Positions 1-6,656 of a stretch of 24,017 nucleotides of DNA are shown here, piece by piece. Position numbers and translations under genes: made by a program. Every line of letters starts with the position of its first letter. Position 1 is the stretch's first letter. The stretch comes from Alkalibacter sp964582705. Lineage in GTDB: Bacteria > Bacillota > Clostridia > Eubacteriales > Alkalibacteraceae. The DNA is taken from contig CAZOTE010000028.1 in assembly GCA_964582705.1 (NCBI GenBank), positions 1 through 24,017 on the forward strand, read 5' to 3'. The notes below the pieces were generated by a model that did not search any database, was not told the DNA's origin, and was given only the letters and a program-made list of their open reading frames with translations.

Positions 1-29
1 GTTTGCATGGAGTTTTATTGGGGTCTGTG

Positions 30-49
30 GTAGGGCACAGAGACCCTAC
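30..49. repeat. small inverted repeat (6-bp stem)
   Basis: GTAGGG (30-35) and CCCTAC (44-49) form a perfect 6-bp stem around the loop CACAGAGA. An overlapping alternative, GGGTCT (21-26) with AGACCC (41-46), could also pair. No T-tract follows on either strand, so this is not a convincing terminator. It lies at the outer edge of the repeat-rich region downstream of the atp operon. Confidence 0.5.
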
Positions 50-57
50 TCTACAAC

Positions 58-238
58 CACTTTCTGCTTTCCAACTTTCCACTTTCCAACTGACCAACTT
101 CCTGCTTTTACTTATATCTTATATCTTAGAACTTATTACTTGAAACACGCGCGTTGCGCTTTTCCCGCGAGTAAAACGAGCTCTTTTCGCTCCTGAAAAG
201 GAGCATCCCACGTGAGCGAAGCGAACCTTTAACTATTG
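58..238. repeat. mosaic intergenic repeat, copy downstream of the atp operon
   Basis: Non-coding stretch made of modules found elsewhere in the window. It starts with CTTTCCA-type heptamers (about 67-89), followed by an AT module with TTATATCTTATATCTTAG (113-130). A GC hairpin GCGC-GTT-GCGC follows near 150. A GCTCCT-GAAA-AGGAGC stem covers 189-204. Last is a 43-bp block at 196-238 that recurs exactly at 12616-12658. No open reading frame with recognisable protein features lies here. It sits beyond the atpC terminator. A mobile or recombinogenic intergenic element is inferred; its function is unknown. Confidence 0.7.
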
Positions 239-251
239 TTTGACCATTACA

Positions 252-298
252 CTACCATGTTTAACAATTGCTTATCCATTATCCTACCATGTTTAACA
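252..298. repeat. 15-bp direct repeat pair
   Basis: CTACCATGTTTAACA occurs at 252-266 and again at 284-298, a 32-bp period. It lies between the 43-bp repeat block and the TCATTTCGAGC-type element. No function is evident. The rest of 239-330 shows no gene. Confidence 0.6.
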
Positions 299-330
299 CT
301 TATTCCCCACAAGTCTTGCCAATTTCAGAT

Positions 331-365
331 TTTCCTGAGATTTCTCGCAATGCTCGAAATGACGG
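331..365 (-). repeat. TCATTTCGAGC...GAGAAATCTC-type dispersed element
   Basis: On the minus strand this reads CCGTCATTTCGAGC, then ATTGC, then GAGAAATCTCAGG. The sequence strongly resembles a dispersed intergenic motif family of the form TGTCATTnnGAGCGAAGCGAGnAATCTC that I recall from many unrelated bacterial genomes. Only one copy is visible here. The family assignment is by memory of the motif, not a search. Confidence 0.45.
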
Positions 366-400
366 TATTTAGCATAGGGACCGGATACGACACTTTCCAC

Positions 401-430
401 AAAAAAAGCACCGGCTCTCGCCGGCACTTT
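401..430 (-). terminator. intrinsic terminator of the atp operon
   Basis: The minus-strand transcript would fold as AAAGUGCCGGC - GAGA - GCCGGUGCUUU, an 11-bp stem with two G-U pairs and a GNRA tetraloop. The run of seven T residues that begins with the last three bases of the stem completes it (407-401). It starts directly after the atpC stop codon, so it ends the whole atp transcript. Confidence 0.9.
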
Positions 431-838
431 CTATCTATTCTCTTTGGTTTTTGATACTTCGATTCTGACAATGGCTCTTCTAAGCGCAGCCTGTGCCCAA
501 ACAAGATCCTGGTCGCTTTTCTTAAGAGCGGCCTCAGCCGTCTCTTTTGCTTTAAGCGCCCTTTCAACATCTATCTCCTCAGGCCATTCCGCCGCATCCG
601 CCAGTATGACCACCTTTTCCGGCTCAATCTTAGCAAAACCGCCAAGCAAGGTAGCGCTTTTGAACTTCTTCGGATCCGAGTAGATTTTCAGCTCACTTAA
701 AGCAAGGGTTGTCATCAAGGGTGTATGGTTGGCGAGGATCGCCATGTTCCCCTCGGCGCCCTTTAATACGATTCTGTTGATTTCACCGTCATAAAACACT
801 CTTTCGGGTGTGATGATCAGCAACCTGTATGTGGACAT
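431..838 (-). CDS. atpC: F1Fo ATP synthase subunit epsilon
   Basis: Epsilon is part of the F1 central stalk. It couples rotation of the c-ring to the catalytic head and can inhibit ATP hydrolysis. The 135-residue length is normal. The N-terminal beta-sandwich begins with YRLLIITPERVFYDGE and contains the conserved GAEGNMAILANHTPL segment (residues about 28-42). The C-terminal helical hairpin runs from about residue 85 to the end (EEIDVERALKAKETAEAAL...). The ATG at 838 is preceded by AAGGAAGGTGATGG. It is the last atp gene, 13 bp after atpD, and a terminator follows its TAG stop at once. Confidence 0.97.
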   Translation of the reverse strand: MSTYRLLIITPERVFYDGEINRIVLKGAEGNMAILANHTPLMTTLALSELKIYSDPKKFKSATLLGGFAKIEPEKVVILADAAEWPEEIDVERALKAKETAEAALKKSDQDLVWAQAALRRAIVRIEVSKTKENR

Positions 839-851
839 CCCATCACCTTCC

Positions 852-2255
852 TTATTTTTTAGCTTTCATTCTCTCAGCTTTTTCTATAGCGTCATCTATT
901 GTTCCTACAAGCAGAAAGGCGCCTTCCGGCAATTCGTCATGCTTGCCTTCCAATATCTCCTTAAATCCTCTTATAGTCTCATTGATGGAAACGTACTTAC
1001 CTTCAAGTCCGGTAAACTGCTCTGCTACGTTGAAGGGCTGGGATAAGAATCTCTCGACCTTTCTGGCTCTCGATACGATAATCTTATCCTCATCAGAAAG
1101 CTCGTCGATACCTAATATCGCGATGATATCTTGAAGCTCCTTGTATCTTTGCAGAATTTCCTGAACTCTTCTGGCAACTCCGTAGTGCTCATCCCCAACG
1201 ATCTTTGGATCCAAAATCCTTGACGAAGAGTCAAGGGGGTCTACCGCAGGATAGATTCCCTTTTCGGAAATCGCTCTGTTAAGTACAGTCGTCGCATCAA
1301 GATGGGCAAAGGTGGTAGCTGGAGCCGGGTCTGTAAGGTCATCAGCAGGTACATAAACTGCCTGTACTGATGTGATGGATCCCTTGCTGGTAGAGGTAAT
1401 CCTCTCCTGTAGGGCTCCCATCTCAGTAGCTAGCGTAGGCTGGTACCCTACCGCACTTGGCATCCTTCCAAGAAGGGCTGAAACCTCTGAACCTGCCTGA
1501 GTAAATCTAAATATATTATCGATGAACAAAAGCACGTCCTGTCCTTCTTGATCTCTGAAGTATTCTGCCATGGTAAGGCCTGTCAGAGCTATACGCATCC
1601 TCGCTCCAGGCGGCTCGTTCATCTGTCCGAAGCAAAGAGCGGTTTTGTTGATTACTCCGGATTCCATCATCTCGTAGTAAAGGTCGTTTCCTTCCCTCGT
1701 TCTCTCTCCTACGCCGGCAAAAACAGATAATCCGCCGTGCTCCGTAGCTATATTGTTAATAAGCTCCTGGATAAGCACGGTCTTGCCTACGCCCGCACCG
1801 CCGAACAGACCGATTTTTCCACCCTTTGTGTAAGGGGCTATAAGGTCAACTACCTTGATTCCGGTTTCGAACATCTCCGGTTGAGTCTGCTGCTCTTCAA
1901 ATGAAGGAGCGTTCCTGTGTATGGGGTGTCTTTCGATATTTTCCTGAACCGGCTTTCCGTCTATGGGCTCTCCTAGTACGTTGTACATCCTCCCCAAGGT
2001 ATCTTTGCCTACCGGCACCTGGATAGGTTTCCCTGAATCTACAGCTTCCATGCCTCTTCTTAGCCCGTCGGTTGAATCCATTGCTATGCATCTTACTATG
2101 TCGTCCCCAAGGTGCTGGGCAACCTCGACTACCAAAGTGCCGTCAAGGTGTTTTATGGTGATTGCATTGTATAGTCTTGGCAGACTTTCTCTTTTGAACT
2201 TAACGTCTATTACCGGACCTATAATCTGCACAATCTGTCCTGTGTTCTGTGACAT
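852..2255 (-). CDS. atpD: F1Fo ATP synthase subunit beta (catalytic)
   Basis: Catalytic subunit of the F1 alpha3beta3 head; it makes or hydrolyses ATP. Its 467 residues match the family length. Visible motifs are the Walker A P-loop GGAGVGKT (152-159), the catalytic Glu184 in GERTRE, the Walker B region DVLLFIDNIFRFTQAGSE, and the C-terminal DELSDED segment that contacts the stalk. The N-terminal beta-barrel begins MSQNTGQIVQIIGPVIDVKF. The start is ATG at 2255. It is the tenth gene of the atp operon, with 32 bp to atpG upstream and 13 bp to atpC downstream. All key residues are present, so it should be active. Confidence 0.99.
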   Translation of the reverse strand: MSQNTGQIVQIIGPVIDVKFKRESLPRLYNAITIKHLDGTLVVEVAQHLGDDIVRCIAMDSTDGLRRGMEAVDSGKPIQVPVGKDTLGRMYNVLGEPIDGKPVQENIERHPIHRNAPSFEEQQTQPEMFETGIKVVDLIAPYTKGGKIGLFGGAGVGKTVLIQELINNIATEHGGLSVFAGVGERTREGNDLYYEMMESGVINKTALCFGQMNEPPGARMRIALTGLTMAEYFRDQEGQDVLLFIDNIFRFTQAGSEVSALLGRMPSAVGYQPTLATEMGALQERITSTSKGSITSVQAVYVPADDLTDPAPATTFAHLDATTVLNRAISEKGIYPAVDPLDSSSRILDPKIVGDEHYGVARRVQEILQRYKELQDIIAILGIDELSDEDKIIVSRARKVERFLSQPFNVAEQFTGLEGKYVSINETIRGFKEILEGKHDELPEGAFLLVGTIDDAIEKAERMKAKK

Positions 2256-2287
2256 TTTCTTGCCTCCAATCTTTGTTTGTTGCGTGA

Positions 2288-3160
2288 TTATTTAAGGGCT
2301 TCCGCGCCGCCGATGATTTCAGTAAGCTCCTGTGTTATCTGAGCCTGTCTAGCCCTGTTGTAATGAAGGGTCAAAACGTCTATCATCTCGTTCGCGTTTT
2401 CTGTTGCGGTTTCCATGGCCATTCTTCTAGCACCTTGTTCGCTGGCGCTTCCTTCAATCATGGCTCCGTAGACCGTGTTCCATATATACTTGGGTATAAG
2501 GTAATCCAACAATGCTTCCGGCGAGGGCTCATATGTCATGATAAGAGGGATGAAGCCCTCTTCAGTTTTTTTCTCCTCGTCGAATTCATGAGGACTAATG
2601 GGCAAGAGCTTTATGTTGTTTGCCTTTTGAGTTATGGTCGATACGAATTCGGTATATGCAAGCACTACCTCGTCCACCTCTCCATTGGCATACATCTCCA
2701 TAATTTGCTTTCCAACCTCAGATGCATTCGCATAAGTAGGCTGCTCGCTCATTCCGGTAAAATCCCTTATCACTTCATAGCCTCTTTTTCTGAAGTAGTC
2801 CCTACCCTTGGTTCCAAGGGTTATAAGACACGCCTTCTCCTTGTCCGTTATCGCATTTGTTACCGATTTGATTACATTTGCATTGTAACCGCCAGCCAAA
2901 CCTCTGTCGGCGGTTATAACGACATAAAGCGTTTTTTTCACTTCCCGTTCTTGAAGATAAACGCTTTTTACCTTGCCGGCTTGCGCCGCCATCTCCCGCA
3001 TGCTGCTTAACATAGTGTCGAAATAAGCCTTCCTTGCCTCGGCTTTCATTCTTGCCTTACGGAGTTTTGACGAAGCTACAAGTTCCATGGCATGGGTAAT
3101 TTGTTTGGTACTGTTGACACTTTTTATTCTTCGTTTGATATCGCGAATATTTTCCGCCAT
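2288..3160 (-). CDS. atpG: F1Fo ATP synthase subunit gamma
   Basis: Gamma forms the rotating central shaft inside the alpha3beta3 head and links it to the c-ring. The protein has 290 residues, the usual size. The N-terminal shaft helix shows the family pattern IRDIKRRIKSVNSTKQIT followed by AMELVASSKLRKA. The C-terminal helix ends EIIGGAEALK, the expected gamma C-terminus (compare ITEIVSGAAAL-type ends). The start is ATG at 3160, with an AGGTG-type ribosome site just upstream. It lies 18 bp downstream of atpA. Confidence 0.98.
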   Translation of the reverse strand: MAENIRDIKRRIKSVNSTKQITHAMELVASSKLRKARMKAEARKAYFDTMLSSMREMAAQAGKVKSVYLQEREVKKTLYVVITADRGLAGGYNANVIKSVTNAITDKEKACLITLGTKGRDYFRKRGYEVIRDFTGMSEQPTYANASEVGKQIMEMYANGEVDEVVLAYTEFVSTITQKANNIKLLPISPHEFDEEKKTEEGFIPLIMTYEPSPEALLDYLIPKYIWNTVYGAMIEGSASEQGARRMAMETATENANEMIDVLTLHYNRARQAQITQELTEIIGGAEALK

Positions 3161-3178
3161 GGGGTTTCACCTCCGTTT

Positions 3179-4693
3179 TTAGGCATCTTTAAGTTCATCG
3201 AGGTATTTGTCTGTAAATTTCTCGATGAGCTCCCTCATTTTTTCTACTACTTCGTCTGACAAGCCGCCTTTGCCTTTAATTTCTTCAAGTGTATCCTTGT
3301 GATTTATATCAGCAAATTCGATAAGGCTCTTTTCGTAATCCTTTATCATGTTTACCGGTACCTTTGCAGCGTAGTCATTGGTGATAGCATAAATCGCAAG
3401 AACCTGATGCTCCACCCTCATAGGCGCATATTGATCTTGCTTTAGAAGTTCAACTACTCTCTCTCCTTTTGCAAGCTGAGCCTTTGTCGCATCGTCAAGG
3501 TCTGAACCGAACTGGGCAAATGATGCCAGCTCCCTGTATTGGGCGTACTCGATTCTTAAAGGTCCTGCCACTTTTTTCATGGACTTGATTTGTGCCGCTC
3601 CACCTACCCTGGATACAGATATCCCCGGGTTGACCGCAGGTCTTATTCCTGAATAGAAAAGCTCTCCTTCGAGGAATATCTGCCCGTCGGTTATTGAAAT
3701 AACGTTTGTCGGGATATACGCCGATACGTCTCCCGCCTGGGTTTCGATTATAGGAAGTGCAGTCAGAGATCCTCCGTCCTTCATTTTTGCCGCTCTTTCA
3801 AGCAGTCTGGAGTGAAGGTAGAATACATCTCCCGGATATGCTTCTCTGCCCGGTGGCCTTTTAAGAAGTAGAGACATCGCTCTATAAGCCACTGCGTGCT
3901 TGGAAAGATCATCATAGATTATGAGAACGTCTTTTCCCTGAAGCATGAATTCCTCTCCGATTGTAACGCCTGTATAAGGCGCCAAATATTGAAGGGGTGC
4001 CAGCTCGCTTGCCGTTGCGGCGACGACGATTGAATAATCCATAGCGCCTGTTTCCTGCAGCTTGCTTACTATCTGTGCTACGGTTGATGCCTTTTGACCT
4101 ATTGCTACGTAGATGCATATAACATCTTCGCCTTTTTGATTAATCATGGTATCTACAGCCAGCGCGGTCTTGCCTGTCTGTCTGTCACCGATTATAAGTT
4201 CTCTTTGGCCTCTACCGATGGGGATCATCGAATCTATCGCTTTATATCCCGTTTGAAGAGGTGTATCAACAGACTTTCTCTCTATTACTCCAGGGGCTTT
4301 AACCTCTGCCGGTCTAGTCTTGTTGGTTGATATTGGGCCTTTTCCATCAATTGGATGCCCCAAGGAGTTAACCACTCTGCCTATCATTGCATCTCCTACA
4401 GGAACCTCAACGATTTTTCCCGTACATTTAACCTTGTCTCCTTCGACGATCTTTGTATCGTCACCTAAAAGTACGCAACCTACGTTGTCTTCTTCCAGGT
4501 TAAGTACCATCCCGAATACTTCTTGAGGAAACTCCAAAAGCTCTCCAGCCATTGCATTTTCCAAACCGTGTATCCTGGCGATACCGTCTCCTACTTGAAT
4601 CACTGTACCTACATCTGCAGTTTCAAGTTTATGCTCATATTGTAAGATTTGTTCTTTAATAACCTTGCTAATTTCTTCAGGTCTGAGATTCAA
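3179..4693 (-). CDS. atpA: F1Fo ATP synthase subunit alpha, TTG start
   Basis: Non-catalytic nucleotide-binding subunit of the F1 head. The 504 residues are full length. It has the Walker A motif GDRQTGKT (169-176), the arginine finger Arg362 in SVSRVGGAAQ that completes the beta active site, and the N-terminal segment MNLRPEEISKVIKEQI that binds delta. The start codon is TTG at 4693-4691, immediately after the atpH TAA stop at 4696-4694. There is no in-frame ATG before codon 48, and AGGGGTG lies about 8 bases upstream (4701-4707), so TTG is the only sensible start. The stop-start adjacency suggests translational coupling to atpH. Confidence 0.98.
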   Translation of the reverse strand: MNLRPEEISKVIKEQILQYEHKLETADVGTVIQVGDGIARIHGLENAMAGELLEFPQEVFGMVLNLEEDNVGCVLLGDDTKIVEGDKVKCTGKIVEVPVGDAMIGRVVNSLGHPIDGKGPISTNKTRPAEVKAPGVIERKSVDTPLQTGYKAIDSMIPIGRGQRELIIGDRQTGKTALAVDTMINQKGEDVICIYVAIGQKASTVAQIVSKLQETGAMDYSIVVAATASELAPLQYLAPYTGVTIGEEFMLQGKDVLIIYDDLSKHAVAYRAMSLLLKRPPGREAYPGDVFYLHSRLLERAAKMKDGGSLTALPIIETQAGDVSAYIPTNVISITDGQIFLEGELFYSGIRPAVNPGISVSRVGGAAQIKSMKKVAGPLRIEYAQYRELASFAQFGSDLDDATKAQLAKGERVVELLKQDQYAPMRVEHQVLAIYAITNDYAAKVPVNMIKDYEKSLIEFADINHKDTLEEIKGKGGLSDEVVEKMRELIEKFTDKYLDELKDA

Positions 4694-5251
4694 TTAATTC
4701 ACCCCTAACTCTTGTAGTCTTATTTCTTTCAAATCATTCTTAAGCATGGCGACTTTTCGCCTAATGCTTCCGTCTATTACCTGGTCTCCCACGTAGACGA
4801 TCAAGCCTCCGATTATATCCAGATCTATTCTTGATTGTATTATTACTGTTTTTTTGTATTTTTTCTCAAGCTTTTCTTTTAGTCTCTTTATGTCGTTTTC
4901 TTCTAAAGCTACTGCCGATACCACGGTGGCTTCCACCATGTTGTTCTCTACAAAGTAAAGGTCTTTGAACGATTCGAAAATATTCTTCAAATCTGCAACC
5001 CTGTTCTTATCCACTGAAATCATTAATAAGCTGTATAAGAAACCATCTATCTTGTCTTTGAACAGATTTTCAAAAATGTTTTTTTTCTCGTCTGACTCTA
5101 CGCTTGGGAGCATCAAGATTTCCCACATTTTTTCTTTGCTGTCCAGAGCTTCAATGATAGACTTGAACTGATTGTAGATTTCATCGGTCTTGCCTTTTTC
5201 TTTTGCGACCTCCAGCAAAGCCTGGGAATATTTTCTTCCTACCAGACTCAT
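4694..5251 (-). CDS. atpH: F1Fo ATP synthase subunit delta
   Basis: Delta joins the peripheral stalk (b subunits) to the top of the F1 head (OSCP family). The protein has 185 residues. The N-terminal six-helix domain starts MSLVGRKYSQALLEVAKEKGK (typical YAxAL pattern). The C-terminal domain contains VEATVVSAVALEENDIKRL and ends with the family motif IDLDIIGGLIVYVGDQVIDGS, followed by RRKVAML. The ATG at 5251 overlaps the atpF stop by four bases (ATGA), a classic sign of translational coupling. The atpA TTG follows directly. Confidence 0.97.
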   Translation of the reverse strand: MSLVGRKYSQALLEVAKEKGKTDEIYNQFKSIIEALDSKEKMWEILMLPSVESDEKKNIFENLFKDKIDGFLYSLLMISVDKNRVADLKNIFESFKDLYFVENNMVEATVVSAVALEENDIKRLKEKLEKKYKKTVIIQSRIDLDIIGGLIVYVGDQVIDGSIRRKVAMLKNDLKEIRLQELGVN

Positions 5252-5751
5252 TTCGCTTCTCCCGCCTCTTCAATAAAATTTGCAATCAGCTTTTGATGCT
5301 TTTCTTTGTCCAGCTCTTGTTCGATAACTCTTCCAGCTGCAAGAACAGACAGTTCGACAATCTCGTTTTTAAGCTCTTCAAGGGCTTTTTCCTTCTCCCT
5401 GTGAATCTCAGTTTGATTTCTTTTGAAAATCCTATCTGCTTCTACTTCTGCATGTTTTACTATCTCATTTCTTTTTTCGTTGGCTTTTGTAGTTGTATCC
5501 CTTAATATTTCTCGGGCTTCATCATCTACATTCTTAAACTTATCCATATATTCAGATCTATAGCTCTCGCCTTCTTCTTTAAGCTTGTCGGCTTCGTCTA
5601 TGACAGAGCTGATTTCATTAGTCCTGCCGTCCATGAAGGCTTTGATTTTATCGTAGAAAAAATGTTTTACAATGAAAAACAACAGTAAGAAGTTGAAGAT
5701 ATTTGCCGCTATTTGACTAAAGTCAATGCTTACCATTCCTACGTTTCCCAT
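5248..5751 (-). CDS. atpF: Fo ATP synthase subunit b (peripheral stalk)
   Basis: Subunit b anchors the stator in the membrane and holds F1 against rotation. The 167-residue protein has one N-terminal membrane helix (about residues 10-28, IAANIFNFLLLFFIVKHFF). A long charged amphipathic helix follows (about 30-165, rich in Glu, Lys and Arg) that forms the coiled-coil stalk. The ATG at 5751 is preceded by a very strong AGGAGGTAACTAA ribosome site. Codon 6 is another ATG, but the first fits the spacing. A repeat-bearing spacer separates it from the c-subunit gene upstream; it overlaps atpH by four bases. Confidence 0.96.
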   Translation of the reverse strand: MGNVGMVSIDFSQIAANIFNFLLLFFIVKHFFYDKIKAFMDGRTNEISSVIDEADKLKEEGESYRSEYMDKFKNVDDEAREILRDTTTKANEKRNEIVKHAEVEADRIFKRNQTEIHREKEKALEELKNEIVELSVLAAGRVIEQELDKEKHQKLIANFIEEAGEAK

Positions 5752-5912
5752 TTAGTTACCTCCTCCCATTTTCAAGTTATAAGATATAAGTTATTAGTTG
5801 TTAGCGTCGGGGTATTCCTTTGCCAAGTCTAACGCTCGTGGGGCAGTTGGGAAAGGTCTTTTCCTTTCCACTTTCCAACTTTCCACTTTTCAACTTCCCA
5901 ACCAATTACCGA
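5752..5912. repeat. mosaic intergenic repeat between atpE copy 3 and atpF
   Basis: This 161-bp spacer contains the AT module AAGTTATAAGATATAAG (from 5774), a core around GTCGGGGTATTCCTTTGCC and TCTAACGCTCGTGGGGCAG, and CTTTCCA heptamers (about 5866-5893). It matches the spacer at 6165-6293 with two mismatches over about 105 bases, after which this copy has about 30 extra bases. GGAAA-GGTCT-TTTCC can form a small stem. The atpF ribosome site lies at its left end. Confidence 0.85.
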
Positions 5913-6164
5913 TTAAATAAACGGATTTGCGAAAAGAAGTATCATCGCTACTATCAGTCCGTAGATACCAGTGGTCTCGGCTACTGCCGCTCCCAAAAGC
6001 ATGGTTCTTGTTATATCCCCTTGAGCTTCAGGCTGTCTTCCTACTCCTTCAGCTCCTTTACCGGCTGCGTATCCCTGGCCGATTCCAGGTCCTATTCCTG
6101 CGATCATCGCAAGGCCTGCGCCGATTGCCGAACATGCTTTTATAAGTTCTATTCCTGTAATCAT
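5913..6164 (-). CDS. atpE: Fo ATP synthase subunit c, single hairpin, Na+-type (c3)
   Basis: Ordinary rotor subunit of 83 residues with two membrane helices. Helix 1 carries the glycine-rich stretch ending GIGPGIGQGYAAGKG with Gln30. The polar F1-facing loop contains RQP (43-45). Helix 2 carries AVAETTGIYG with the ion-carrying Glu63, Thr64 and Val61. By spacing these align with Gln32, Val63, Glu65 and Ser66 of the Na+ c-ring of Ilyobacter tartaricus, so Na+ coupling is predicted. The ATG at 6164 is preceded by GGGAGGATAAAAA. It is the third c gene in the operon and its visible bases are identical to copy 2. Confidence 0.96.
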   Translation of the reverse strand: MITGIELIKACSAIGAGLAMIAGIGPGIGQGYAAGKGAEGVGRQPEAQGDITRTMLLGAAVAETTGIYGLIVAMILLFANPFI

Positions 6165-6293
6165 TTTTTATCCTCCCATTTTCAAGTTATAAGATATAAG
6201 TTGTTAGTTGTTAGCATCGGGGTATTCCTTTGCCAAGTCTAACGCTCGTGGGGCAGTTGGGAAAGGTCTTTTCCTTTCCACTTTCCAAACCGA
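6165..6293. repeat. mosaic intergenic repeat between atpE copies 2 and 3
   Basis: This 129-bp spacer is nearly identical to the 5752-5912 spacer (AT module from 6184, GTATTCCTTTGCCAAG core, CTTTCCA unit) but lacks about 30 bp of heptamer sequence before the shared CCGATTAAATAA end. The gene plus spacer were evidently duplicated as one unit. The ribosome site of copy 3 (GGGAGGA) lies at its left end. Confidence 0.85.
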
Positions 6294-6485
6294 TTAAATA
6301 AACGGATTTGCGAAAAGAAGTATCATCGCTACTATCAGTCCGTNNNNNNNNNNNNNNNNNNNNNNNNNNNNNNNNNNNNNNNNNNNNNNNNNNNNNNNNN
6401 NNNNNNNNNNNNNNNNNNNNNNNNNNNNNNNNNNNNNNNNNNNGATTGCCGAACATGCTTTTATAAGTTCTATTCCTGTAATCAT
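6294..6485 (-). CDS. atpE: Fo ATP synthase subunit c copy 2, interrupted by an assembly gap
   Basis: The ends of a second single-hairpin c gene are visible. The first 42 bases (6485-6444) and last 50 bases (6343-6294, stop included) are identical to copy 3; the middle is replaced by 100 Ns. In copy 3 the matching interval is 160 bases, so the real gene is probably 252 bp and 83 residues, identical or nearly so to copy 3. The ATG at 6485 is preceded by GGAGGATAAAAA. The 63-residue reading through the Ns keeps frame only by chance of gap length. If the gap hides another tandem unit, there could be more c genes. Confidence 0.85.
   Translation of the reverse strand: MITGIELIKACSAIXXXXXXXXXXXXXXXXXXXXXXXXXXXXXXXXXXGLIVAMILLFANPFI
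6344..6443. other. 100-N scaffold gap inside atpE copy 2
   Basis: Exactly 100 N bases, a conventional placeholder length rather than a measured size. Comparison with copy 3 (5963-6122) predicts 160 missing bases if the gap spans one copy. The gap lies in a near-identical tandem repeat, the usual place where short-read assemblies break. Confidence 0.95.
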
Positions 6486-6656
6486 TTTTTATCCTCCCTA
6501 TTTTTTAAGTTATAAGATATAAGTTATTAGTTGTTAGCATCGGGGTATTCCTTTGCCAAGTCTAACGGTTGTGGGCAGTTGGGAAACAATCGTTTAGCCA
6601 TTTTCTACTTTCCACTTTCCACTTTCCGCTTTCCAGCTTTTCACTTTCCAAACCGA
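6486..6656. repeat. mosaic intergenic repeat between atpE copies 1 and 2
   Basis: This 171-bp spacer has the same AT module (from 6507) and GGGGTATTCCTTTGCC core as the other two c-gene spacers. It diverges after TCTAACGGTTGTGGGCAG and has its own longer run of heptamer variants (CTTTCCA, CTTTCCG, CTTTTCA; about 6608-6650). Heptamer copy number therefore differs among the three spacers. Confidence 0.85.

Noticed and set aside
236..454. Plus-strand open frame of 72 codons at the end of the atp operon
   Set aside because: It crosses the 15-bp direct repeats, a dispersed element and the atp terminator, and overlaps the end of atpC; no ribosome site or domain is seen.
2363..3010. Plus-strand open frame of 215 codons
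   Set aside because: It is fully antisense to atpG, whose family match is unambiguous, and its translation has no recognisable domain or sensible start region.
6211..6456. Minus-strand frame through the N gap reading into the spacer
   Set aside because: It depends on the arbitrary 100-N length and on repeat sequence; the real gene is the c subunit in another frame.
6600..6655. CRISPR-like array formed by CTTTCCA repeats
   Set aside because: The units are 7 bp with no unique spacers of normal length, and there are no cas genes. It is a short tandem repeat, not a CRISPR array.
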